Source of the DNA: a virus
Length of the DNA: 20,992 nt
Direction: 5' to 3' (one strand)
IMG/VR virus record: IMGVR_UViG_3300021957_000391
Location: 1-20,992 of that record
The notes below the pieces were generated by a model. That model ran no database searches. It had not been told where the DNA came from and saw nothing but the letters and a program-made list of their open reading frames with translations. Positions within the stretch are counted from its first letter, which is position 1; the number at the start of each line of letters is the position of its first letter. The position numbers and the translations under genes are program-made. Positions 13,942 to 19,935 of the stretch are shown in pieces.

Positions 13942-14127
13942 ATGTATTTAACTGAAAAAGATTTAAAATTTGAGATTAGACAAGTTAACGCTACCATTAA
14001 TGAGTTAGCGACTGATCAAGCTGGAGATATTAGATACCTCCATCAAGAAGTGGTAGAACTAAAAGAACAAATTCAAATGCTCACTGAACAAGTAGAGTTT
14101 TTAAAGGATAAAATAAATGAGTCATAA
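13942..14127 (+). CDS. Small coiled-coil protein, 61 aa
   Basis: It begins MYLTEKDLKFEIRQVNATI and ends LTEQVEFLKDKINES. From about residue 25 to the end it has a heptad pattern of Leu, Val and Ile (IRYLHQEVVELKEQIQMLTEQV), predicting a coiled coil that would form dimers or bind a partner. The frame is open further upstream, but the strong promoter ends only 6 nt before ATG 13942, so the upstream part would not be transcribed. The stop overlaps the start of the next gene by 11 nt. No named family is recognised. It is the first gene of the rightward unit, and apparently has no Shine-Dalgarno of its own. Confidence 0.7.
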   Translation: MYLTEKDLKFEIRQVNATINELATDQAGDIRYLHQEVVELKEQIQMLTEQVEFLKDKINES

Positions 14128-14377
14128 ATTAGTAGGGTTTGCTGATTCAATAAATTCAGTATATATCCAAAATCAACTACAGTCAATAGCTAATCAAATT
14201 TCTGGACTAGAAATAGAGTTAGCAAATAGAACAGATAGCAGACTTAAAAAATATTGTAAAAAACCTGATAGATTACCCTGTTATATATTATTTCAAAATA
14301 ATGTTCACAAAAATCATATTCATGCTAAGATGACTGAAGACTATGCTTTAAGATGGGTGCGTGGAGCTATTGGTTAA
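14117..14377 (+). CDS. Unknown protein, 86 aa, possible thioredoxin-like C-terminal half
   Basis: The N-terminal half (MSHKLVGFADSINSVYIQNQ, then IANQISGLEIELANRTD) is helical. The C-terminal half, DRLPCYILFQNNVHKN followed by a helix ending YALRWVRGAIG, looks like the end of a thioredoxin fold ('PT.ILFKNG', strand, helix), though no C-x-x-C redox motif is present. That resemblance is weak. AAGGA lies about 9 nt upstream of ATG 14117. It overlaps the coiled-coil gene by 11 nt and ends 8 nt before the radical SAM gene, so all three probably share the promoter at 13907. The function is unknown; an adaptor or virion-linked protein is possible. Confidence 0.65.
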   Translation: MSHKLVGFADSINSVYIQNQLQSIANQISGLEIELANRTDSRLKKYCKKPDRLPCYILFQNNVHKNHIHAKMTEDYALRWVRGAIG

Positions 14378-14385
14378 TACATCTT

Positions 14386-16077
14386 ATGAGCGAAATTATT
14401 CTTTTATCAGATATACCAACGCATTCAAAAGAAACTTATGCAGCCAGATATGCGGGACCGTATGTAGTAAGAAGTCAACTTGAAGTTGCAGGATATGATG
14501 CAATTGTTCTTGACTGGTTTCGTTTTATAAAAGATGAAGATAAATTTTTTGATTATTTTGAAAACTTTATAGATGAAAAAACATTGTGTGTAGGCATAAC
14601 CACTACTTTTCTATTGCCTGAATCAGCAGCTAGTAAGATAGGCTCTGGAATGGGTCAAGTAATACAACATGAAGAAGTAGCTAATATAACTGACGAAACA
14701 GTTGCAGCATCATCATTATATTTATGGGAATGGAGTAATGAAGATCTTACTCCTTGGTTACGTAGGATGCGCAATCTATTAGATAAATATAATAAAGATG
14801 CTAAAATTATATTAGGTGGCCATAGAGTACATAAGATTATACAATTTTCAGATATAGCCCCACCTGACTATTGTGTAGCAAAATATGTAGACTATTTATT
14901 AGCAGGGTATACAGATTTTACAGCAGTTAAGTTGTTAAATAAAATTAAAGCTAAACAAGAAATAAAACCTACAGTTGTAAAAAATGGATTAAAAGTAATT
15001 TCTCCATCAGATTTTGGAGAATGGAAATCTGCTAAAAAACAAGTTCCTGTTAGTTTGTTTTCACATAAAGATGCTATAGAACGTAGACACTGGCTACCCT
15101 TAGAAGTAAGTAGAGGATGTGCTTTTAATTGTAAATTTTGTTCTTATGAAAAACGAGGAACACATAAAAAAGATATAAAACTTTTATATGATGAACTATG
15201 TTATAATTATGATAATTTTGGTACTACTGGATATAATATATCAAGTGACTGTTTTAATGATGACAGACGTTTTGTAGGTAATTGGGCAGAAATGGTAGCA
15301 AAGTTACCATTTAAGTTAGAATGGGTAAGTTTTGCTAGATTAGATTTATTTCATAGATTTCCTGAAACTATGGATGAACTACTAGATAGTGGTTATAGAG
15401 CTGGGTGGTTTGGTATAGAAACATTAAGTCATACAGCAGGAAAAGCAGCAGGAAAAGGGTTAAATCCTGATAGAGTAAAAGAACTTATAGAGATATTTAG
15501 TAAAAAAGGAAAAGATAGATTCTGGTTTACAGCATATTTTATTATAGGATTACCTAAAGAAACTGTTGAAAGTTTAGCAGAAACACTAGAATGGTTAATG
15601 AAACAGAGACTATTAGATGAGGTGCAAGTATCTAGTTTAGGTGTAGCACCTTTTATAGAAGAGTTATCAAGTGTTATAGATTTCTCAGATCACTCAAAAA
15701 TGCCAGAAAAATTTGGTTTTAAAAAATTAACATTTGATCCAGTATTTTATTGGGAACATGATACCATGAATTTTAATCAGTGTAAAACTGTGCAGAAAGA
15801 ATGGGAAGATGCTTTCTATGACCATCCATTTACTAGATTTGGAGGAGGCTCGCACGGAGAGTATCCTAGAATTAGAGACTTAGGACTAGATCATAAACAA
15901 ACAGTAGTCTATCTTAAAACTAAATTTTTACGAGGTAGTAGTATGATTACTGTAGATAAAAAAGCAAAACGTAAATTTAAAGAGGGAGTTATGGATCTCT
16001 CTACAAAAAATGTAGAAAATTACTATAAAAAGATGTTAGAAATAAATGCCAAAAGCAATAGCATGTATACCGCATAA
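14386..16077 (+). CDS. Class-B-like radical SAM enzyme with N-terminal Rossmann-like domain
   Basis: A 563-residue enzyme. The core motif is C245-AFN-C249-KF-C252 within SRGCAFNCKFCSYEKRG, as in B12-binding-domain radical SAM proteins. Further core strands are seen in YNISSDCFND, WVSFARLDLF and GWFGIETLSH, and FTAYFIIGLPKET carries the GLP(K/G)E element. Residues 1-190 resemble a B12-binding-like Rossmann domain (EIILLSDIP..., AGYDAIVLDW, KIILGGHRVH), but the D-x-H-x-x-G cobalamin ligand motif is not seen, so cobalamin need not be bound. Such proteins methylate or rearrange unreactive carbons; the substrate is unknown, and the next genes (aminotransferase, epimerase) suggest a sugar. ATG 14386 is preferred to 14353, which would overlap the gene before. 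Confidence 0.85.
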   Translation: MSEIILLSDIPTHSKETYAARYAGPYVVRSQLEVAGYDAIVLDWFRFIKDEDKFFDYFENFIDEKTLCVGITTTFLLPESAASKIGSGMGQVIQHEEVANITDETVAASSLYLWEWSNEDLTPWLRRMRNLLDKYNKDAKIILGGHRVHKIIQFSDIAPPDYCVAKYVDYLLAGYTDFTAVKLLNKIKAKQEIKPTVVKNGLKVISPSDFGEWKSAKKQVPVSLFSHKDAIERRHWLPLEVSRGCAFNCKFCSYEKRGTHKKDIKLLYDELCYNYDNFGTTGYNISSDCFNDDRRFVGNWAEMVAKLPFKLEWVSFARLDLFHRFPETMDELLDSGYRAGWFGIETLSHTAGKAAGKGLNPDRVKELIEIFSKKGKDRFWFTAYFIIGLPKETVESLAETLEWLMKQRLLDEVQVSSLGVAPFIEELSSVIDFSDHSKMPEKFGFKKLTFDPVFYWEHDTMNFNQCKTVQKEWEDAFYDHPFTRFGGGSHGEYPRIRDLGLDHKQTVVYLKTKFLRGSSMITVDKKAKRKFKEGVMDLSTKNVENYYKKMLEINAKSNSMYTA

Positions 16078-17098
16078 TCATAGATTAAAAGCTCATAGAA
16101 TTGAGTATCTTAAAGCAGTTAATGATGCTATGGATTATCCTTTTCAATCAGAAGATGGAAGAGAACCATCTCCTTCTCATCAACAATTAGAAACTACTTG
16201 TAAACAATATAATCCTATAAAGTATTGGCAATTTACTAACTGTTGTACTGATTCTTTACAAATAGCATTTCATACACTGTGTAAGTTTGGGGATACTGTT
16301 ATTGTTCCTGCCTATGGATGGAGAGCTACAGTAAATGCTCCTAAATTTGTGGGATTAAAAATTATATATTGTGATATTGACAATACAGGAAATGTAGATT
16401 TACATCAATTAGAAGATTTAATTTTAAAACATAATCCTGCTGCGGTACTCATAGTACATAATTTTGGAACAATAGTAGATATATCTAAAATATCTACTGT
16501 TTGTAAAACAAATAATGTTAAAATTATAGAAGATGCTGCTCCTTCTTTTGTGATGAACGAAGATTATGATTATATATTAGGCTATCACTCAGACATGGTA
16601 TGTTTTTCATTTGATTTTACAAAGTCACCAGGATGTTTAGGAGCAGGAGGCGCTTTAGCTACTAACGATGAAGAACTATATAATAAAATTAAAATTATAT
16701 GTTCTCATACATCATCTGAGTATGGTATAGGAACAAAATCGTATTTAGATACAGTATCAGCTTCTGTACTAAATACTGATATAAAATTAATAGAGCAAAA
16801 CAAGTATAGACAGCGTAGAGTCGATATTGCTACTTACTATATAAACAATCTTCCTTATAATTTTTTAAGCGGAAAAAATTACATATTTCATCGTTTTATA
16901 ATTCTAACAGATAGAAATGAAAAACAAACAGTAATTAACAAATTTAAGTCACAAAAAATACTGGCTAAATCTGTATTTCAACCTAATACAAATACTCTTC
17001 CTAGGGCAAATGAGTTTACAGAAACAGCAATTGAACTTCCTTGTCATCAGTTTATTGATATAAATGACTTAAATTCGAGAATTAAAAAGATTTTATGA
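16046..17098 (+). CDS. DegT/DnrJ/EryC1/StrS-family PLP aminotransferase
   Basis: A 350-residue protein of usual family length, slightly short. FTNCCTDSLQIAF (about 63-75) matches the 'GT.AL..AL' phosphate loop; IIEDAAPSF (160-168) has the Asp that binds the PLP nitrogen (D163); CFSFDFTKSPGCLGAGGALAT (186-206) carries the Schiff-base Lys K193 and the GEGGA-like stretch. Family members make amino sugars from nucleotide-linked keto sugars. The place of the usual SFHPTK is taken by SFDFTKSPG, a divergent but complete site. It overlaps the radical SAM gene by 32 nt and the epimerase gene by an ATGA 4-nt junction, so the three are co-translated. It probably makes an amino sugar for a surface glycan. 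Confidence 0.88.
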   Translation: MPKAIACIPHNHRLKAHRIEYLKAVNDAMDYPFQSEDGREPSPSHQQLETTCKQYNPIKYWQFTNCCTDSLQIAFHTLCKFGDTVIVPAYGWRATVNAPKFVGLKIIYCDIDNTGNVDLHQLEDLILKHNPAAVLIVHNFGTIVDISKISTVCKTNNVKIIEDAAPSFVMNEDYDYILGYHSDMVCFSFDFTKSPGCLGAGGALATNDEELYNKIKIICSHTSSEYGIGTKSYLDTVSASVLNTDIKLIEQNKYRQRRVDIATYYINNLPYNFLSGKNYIFHRFIILTDRNEKQTVINKFKSQKILAKSVFQPNTNTLPRANEFTETAIELPCHQFIDINDLNSRIKKIL

Positions 17099-18045
17099 AA
17101 ATACTAATAACAGGAGGATTAGGATTTATAGGTAGTCATTTAGTAGCATCGTTAAGTAACGATCATACAATAGATATTATTGATAATTTTAATGAAGCAT
17201 ATGTAAGTTACAGATTTATTCATAGAGGCACTAGAGGATTACAAGAAGTTAATCCTATAGAAAAAAGACATAAACAGTTAGCTACTAGATATAGGATAGA
17301 TTTAGTTAAAGGTCGATTTAGAAAAATTTATAGACAATGGACTTTTGAAATGAAAGAATCTATAAAGAAAAATAAATATGATTTAATTATAAACTGTGGT
17401 GCACTAAGTGAAGCTATACTAAGTCAATATTTTAAATGCTTTACTCAACATTCGATAGTATCAGGATTTAAGAACATAAAAACATTCTTTCCGGATACTC
17501 CTTGCTTACACATAAGTAGTAGCATGGTTTACGGCACTTGGGAAGGATTAATCGACGAGCAATGCTCTTTAGGAAGTGTAGACCTATATGGACGTTGTAA
17601 AATAGAAGCAGAGAAAGCCCTAAGCAAAACAGATGTGTGTCTTCGCCCAATACATGTTTACGGTATGGGTGATGGTAAGTATCCAATATGGATGAATATA
17701 GAAAGACAAATGGCTATTAATAAGCCAGTTCTAATAGAACGAGCAGGTTGTATCTATATTAACGATTTTGTGTTGACAGTAAAAAATATTATAGACAAAT
17801 GGAATCCAGGAGCGTATAATATTTCATATGACTTTACTCGCGATCCTGATGCTATTAAAGCAGCGTACCCTAAATCTTTTGAAACTAAAGAGAAATTAGG
17901 TCCAACAGGTAAAAAAAGAGGATTACTCTTATCAAATAAACTTAAACAGACTTTTGATTTCGACTATAAGTTTAGAGATTATGAGTCTACTATCAAGGAT
18001 TATTACGAACAGTATGAAAAATATGAAAGCAAGACCCAGAAATAA
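17095..18045 (+). CDS. NAD-dependent epimerase/dehydratase (extended SDR)
   Basis: A 316-residue protein. ILITGGLGFIGSH (3-15) is the NAD(P)-binding GxxGxxG loop; DIIDNF (27-32) ends the second strand with the ribose-binding acidic residue; LHISSSMVYG (138-147) has the catalytic Ser; Y165-GRC-K169 is the YxxxK pair; CLRPIHVYGMGDG (182-194) fits the substrate-loop strand. This is the nucleotide-sugar epimerase/dehydratase fold, acting on UDP-, GDP- or dTDP-sugars. A charged insert between residues 42 and 85 (RGTRGLQ..., RHKQLATRYR) is longer than usual in this position. It overlaps the aminotransferase by 4 nt (ATGA), and its 3' end overlaps bS21 by 23 nt. It probably supplies the keto or epimerised sugar for the aminotransferase. 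Confidence 0.85.
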   Translation: MKILITGGLGFIGSHLVASLSNDHTIDIIDNFNEAYVSYRFIHRGTRGLQEVNPIEKRHKQLATRYRIDLVKGRFRKIYRQWTFEMKESIKKNKYDLIINCGALSEAILSQYFKCFTQHSIVSGFKNIKTFFPDTPCLHISSSMVYGTWEGLIDEQCSLGSVDLYGRCKIEAEKALSKTDVCLRPIHVYGMGDGKYPIWMNIERQMAINKPVLIERAGCIYINDFVLTVKNIIDKWNPGAYNISYDFTRDPDAIKAAYPKSFETKEKLGPTGKKRGLLLSNKLKQTFDFDYKFRDYESTIKDYYEQYEKYESKTQK

Positions 18046-18379
18046 TGGTATAAAAACAATGACTATCTTTGTTCGTAATAACGACATAGATAAAGCTATG
18101 CGTATTCTAAAAAAGAAACTTCATAATGAAGGTATGACTAAAGAATTGCGTGAAAAAAGACACTTTACTCCTCCTGGAGAAAAACGTAGACTAGCTGCTA
18201 AAGCAGGTAAAAAACGATGGCATAAAAAACGTGAACAAATAGAACAGCAAATGATTCGTAATGAACTAAATGCTATGAAAAAAAATAGGAATAAAAATAA
18301 AAATGTTTCCAGACAGAATCAAAATACAAATAGAGCACAAAAAGGAAATGGTACATCTAGGTCTAAGAGTAACAGATAA
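18023..18379 (+). CDS. rpsU: Ribosomal protein bS21 (phage-encoded) with long C-terminal tail
   Basis: The segment MTIFVRNNDIDKAMRILKKK, then EGMTKELREKRHFTPPGEKRR and LAAKAGKKRWHKKRE, follows the bS21 pattern (V.VR..E....AL...K......G...E.....YE.P...R.....A..R). bS21 sits on the 30S platform beside the 16S 3' end and helps initiation; phages of abundant marine bacteria are known to carry it, apparently to change host ribosomes. From ATG 18023 the protein has 118 residues, against about 70 in bacteria. Residues beyond about 70 form an Asn/Lys/Arg/Gln-rich tail (NAMKKNRNKNKN...). ATG 18014 and ATG 18059 are alternative starts; 18023 gives MKARPRNNGIKTMTIF, the usual form of phage copies. No Shine-Dalgarno is evident. 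It overlaps the epimerase gene by 23 nt. Confidence 0.88.
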   Translation: MKARPRNNGIKTMTIFVRNNDIDKAMRILKKKLHNEGMTKELREKRHFTPPGEKRRLAAKAGKKRWHKKREQIEQQMIRNELNAMKKNRNKNKNVSRQNQNTNRAQKGNGTSRSKSNR

Positions 18380-18608
18380 TCACGTACAAAATATTATAAT
18401 GCCTATTAGAGAAATGATTAAAATTTGTATGCCTTCAACTAAAAAATATGAATGGACTATAGGAACAATTTATTGGCAGTTTTATAGGAAAACAGATTAT
18501 ATAAAACTATTTTTTAAAACCGAATCTGTAGATTTTCATTGGAGATTTAGTCATGAAGAATGGGATGCTGTTGTTAAAGATCTATTAGTAAAAGTAAAAG
18601 ACAGTTAA
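18348..18608 (+). CDS. Unknown protein, 86 aa
   Basis: From ATG 18348 the product begins MVHLGLRVTDNHVQNIIMP, then IREMIKICMP, a middle rich in Tyr, Trp and Phe (KYEWTIGTIYWQFYRKTDY), and ends HEEWDAVVKDLLVKVKDS. It appears to be a small mixed alpha/beta protein with alternating strands at residues 35-65. I recognise no family. The frame is open back to ATG 18303, which would overlap bS21 by 77 nt; AAAAGGAA directly before ATG 18348 marks a purine-rich site, though closer than usual. It is followed by a 63-nt gap with a promoter. The start is uncertain. Confidence 0.6.
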   Translation: MVHLGLRVTDNHVQNIIMPIREMIKICMPSTKKYEWTIGTIYWQFYRKTDYIKLFFKTESVDFHWRFSHEEWDAVVKDLLVKVKDS

Positions 18609-18615
18609 TGTATTC

Positions 18616-18644
18616 TTGCTAACTGGTTAATCATTGTATATTAT
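18616..18644 (+). promoter_or_regulatory. Probable sigma70-type promoter before the WYL_2-like gene and tmRNA
   Basis: TTGCTA (18616-18621) and TATTAT (18639-18644) are 17 bp apart. Transcription would begin near 18651 and leave a leader of about 20 nt that holds GGAG (18662-18665), 6 nt before ATG 18672. An overlapping TATAAT is at 18650-18655. This would drive the small genes and perhaps the tmRNA. Confidence 0.55.
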
Positions 18645-18671
18645 AGATATATAATAAATATGGAGATAACA

Positions 18672-18923
18672 ATGAGAGCCTTTAAAGGAACATTTAAAAA
18701 GAAGAACGGTGAGTCAAGAGATATGCTATTTGCTAAAATTTCTGATCTACCACAAGCGTTTCTTGACTCAGAGATAGGTCATGGAGCAGGTTCTGAGCAA
18801 ACATACGCAGAAGGTATGGAACTAGTTTGGGATTTAGAAGCAGACAACTATAGAGTCTTTAATTGGGCAACTATAGAGTCTGACCCAAAGGAGCTATCCA
18901 TTGACGAAAGTTATTTTACCTGA
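18672..18923 (+). CDS. WYL_2-like (SH3/Sm-like fold) small phage protein
   Basis: The 83-residue product starts MRAFKGTFKKKNGESRDM, then LFAKISDLPQAFL, and later MELVWDLEADNYRVFNWATI. The order 'F.FKKKDG..R.M', 'LP', 'VWDLE...WR.F....I' resembles the WYL_2 family (small SH3-like barrel, function unknown) common in phages; the assignment is by eye. ATG 18660 is in frame, but GGAG at 18662-18665 lies inside that start and points to ATG 18672. The end overlaps the next small gene by 23 nt. A role as a small nucleic-acid-binding or regulatory protein fits the fold, but it is inference. Confidence 0.7.
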   Translation: MRAFKGTFKKKNGESRDMLFAKISDLPQAFLDSEIGHGAGSEQTYAEGMELVWDLEADNYRVFNWATIESDPKELSIDESYFT

Positions 18924-19047
18924 TGACGATGAGATCGAAGGATCAATAGAAGAAGATCATGTGTTAGTAAAATCTGCTACTATTAATTTTGAAGAACTAA
19001 AAAGACTAGCTAAACAAAGTGCTTTGAAGAAGCAAGACGAAAGCTGA
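18901..19047 (+). CDS. Small acidic protein, 48 aa, TTG start, next to the tmRNA
   Basis: The frame TTG 18901 to TGA 19047 encodes (M)TKVILPDDDEIEGSIEED, then HVLVKSATINFEELKRLA and KQSALKKQDES. The start is supported by AAGGAG at 18888-18893, 7 nt upstream of the TTG, the best ribosome binding site in this area. The first half is acidic, the end basic and helical. It overlaps the WYL_2-like gene by 23 nt. Its 3' end runs into the acceptor piece of the permuted tmRNA: the last 27 bases or so encode protein and probably also RNA structure. No family is recognised. Without the tmRNA context it could be dismissed as noise, but spacing, overlap and composition fit a true gene. Confidence 0.7.
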   Translation: MTKVILPDDDEIEGSIEEDHVLVKSATINFEELKRLAKQSALKKQDES

Positions 19048-19083
19048 ACTGGACTCGGGGGCAGTACCCGACAGCTCCACCAT

Positions 19084-19170
19084 AGATACACTATTAACAA
19101 AACAGCCTTGGTTGGCTCACGAGACAATATGCATCCCTTGTTCGTTCGTGAAAAACACTATAGTGTATCT
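19084..19170 (+). repeat. Inverted repeat framing the tmRNA intervening segment
   Basis: AGATACACTAT (19084-19094) and ATAGTGTATCT (19160-19170) are perfectly complementary over 11 bp. In the precursor RNA they extend the acceptor stem, holding both tmRNA halves together. Inside are AGCC/GGCT and CACGA/TCGTG small hairpins. The segment starts right after CCA, so 3' and 5' end processing must remove it. Confidence 0.88.
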
Positions 19171-19261
19171 TTGATGGGGCTGAAATAGGATCGACAGGTA
19201 GTGTATAGTTAAGTGGAGAAGCAGGTGTGCAAACAACCTTAATCGTAAGACAACTACAAAT

Positions 19262-19306
19262 GCAAATGATAATTTTGCGCCTACAGGTTATGCTCTAGCA
19301 GCTTAG
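19262..19306 (+). other. tmRNA tag reading frame
   Basis: GCA AAT GAT AAT ... GCA GCT TAG encodes ANDNFAPTGYALAA and a stop. The resume codon is taken as GCA 19262 because AND(N/E) is the usual beginning. With the Ala carried by the tmRNA the added tag would be AANDNFAPTGYALAA. The ALAA end is the signal recognised by ClpXP-type proteases in bacteria. Confidence 0.9.
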
Positions 19307-19368
19307 CACTGGTGGGTATGGGTTCCACCTAGAAACAGAACGGGCCTCTAATCATAATGAGAAATAAA

Positions 19369-19935
19369 ATGAATAAATTATATATTCTAGGAAACGGAAG
19401 TTTTGCTCAAGAAGTATTTGAGCAAATAATTGTGGCTAATCAAGTTAAGAATTTTGGAGGCTTTATCATATTAAAGAATGATAAAGCTTTTTGTATAGGA
19501 GAAGAAGGCGCAGAAGCTTTTACCTATCCACCAGAAGCTCAACTTATTCTTGGTACTGCTAACCCTCAGTGGAGAACACAATTCTATAACCACTTTTTAG
19601 GTTATTATGAACTCAATATTAATCACTGGCCTAATATGTCAGCACCTAACTCTTATCAGTCATTAAGTTCTACTGTTGGAATAGGTAATCTATTTTTAAT
19701 GTATTCATTAGTAAATGCTAATACTCAAGTAGGTAACTTTAATTTATTATGTACGTACTCATCTATTAGTGTTAATTGTGCAATAGGTAATCATAATGTG
19801 CTATCTCCTTATTCTTCTATATCTAAAAACGTATGTATAGAAAATAGTAATTTACTTGAATCAGGAGAGATACTTTTTGAAGACCTTGAAAGTGACTGTA
19901 TATTAACTAATGGTGTAGTATACGCTAATGATTAA
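19369..19935 (+). CDS. PglD/NeuD-like sugar O/N-acyltransferase (left-handed beta-helix)
   Basis: A 188-residue protein. The N-terminus MNKLYILGNGSFAQEV is the Rossmann-like nucleotide-sugar domain of PglD/NeuD ('ILGAGG.A.EV'). From about residue 98 hexapeptide repeats follow: VGIGNL, NANTQVGN, VNCAIGNHNVLS and ENSNLL, forming the left-handed beta-helix. These enzymes acetylate amino sugars such as bacillosamine or sialic acid with acetyl-CoA. The catalytic His of PglD (in 'H.A.I...') is not evident, and the repeats are irregular, so activity is uncertain. ATG 19357 is an alternative start, four codons earlier. It follows the tmRNA directly and overlaps the WbqC-like gene by 8 nt. Confidence 0.7.
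   Translation: MNKLYILGNGSFAQEVFEQIIVANQVKNFGGFIILKNDKAFCIGEEGAEAFTYPPEAQLILGTANPQWRTQFYNHFLGYYELNINHWPNMSAPNSYQSLSSTVGIGNLFLMYSLVNANTQVGNFNLLCTYSSISVNCAIGNHNVLSPYSSISKNVCIENSNLLESGEILFEDLESDCILTNGVVYAND

Larger units (their letters stand above)
19021..19341 (+). ncRNA. ssrA: Permuted two-piece tmRNA (alphaproteobacterial type)
   Basis: The tRNA-like 3' half comes first. 19051-19082 aligns without gaps to the end of E. coli tmRNA: T-stem TCGGG/CCCGA, then CAGCTCC, A and CCA. The 5' half follows at 19176, GGGGCTGAAATAGGATCGACAGG, nearly the standard tmRNA 5' end. GGGGCTG (19176-19182) pairs fully with CAGCTCC (19072-19078) and includes the G3-U pair read by alanyl-tRNA synthetase. AGTTAAG (19207-19213) pairs with CTGAACT (19044-19050), one mismatch, at the place of helix 2. 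Then comes a tag frame ending in a stop, and a GGTGG/CCACC hairpin (about 19310-19327). The 93 nt between the halves would be cut out, leaving acceptor and coding RNAs. The T-loop (GGCAGTA) is unlike TTCAACT. Outer ends are estimates. tmRNA with SmpB rescues stalled ribosomes. Confidence 0.93.

Noticed and set aside
13884-13997. Longer N-terminus for the leftward gene at 13176
   Set aside because: It would cross the strong divergent promoter; ATG 13883 has GGAAG at good spacing.
17468-17686. Leftward 72-aa frame
   Set aside because: Antisense to the conserved catalytic region of the epimerase; no start signal.
19049-19082. A degenerate tRNA gene or integration-site tRNA fragment (att site)
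   Set aside because: The T-arm, acceptor and CCA are explained by the permuted tmRNA, whose matching 5' half begins at 19176. No integrase is seen in the window.
19176-19341. Standard one-piece tmRNA
   Set aside because: After the tag and one hairpin a protein gene begins at 19369, and no tRNA-like 3' end follows; that end lies upstream.
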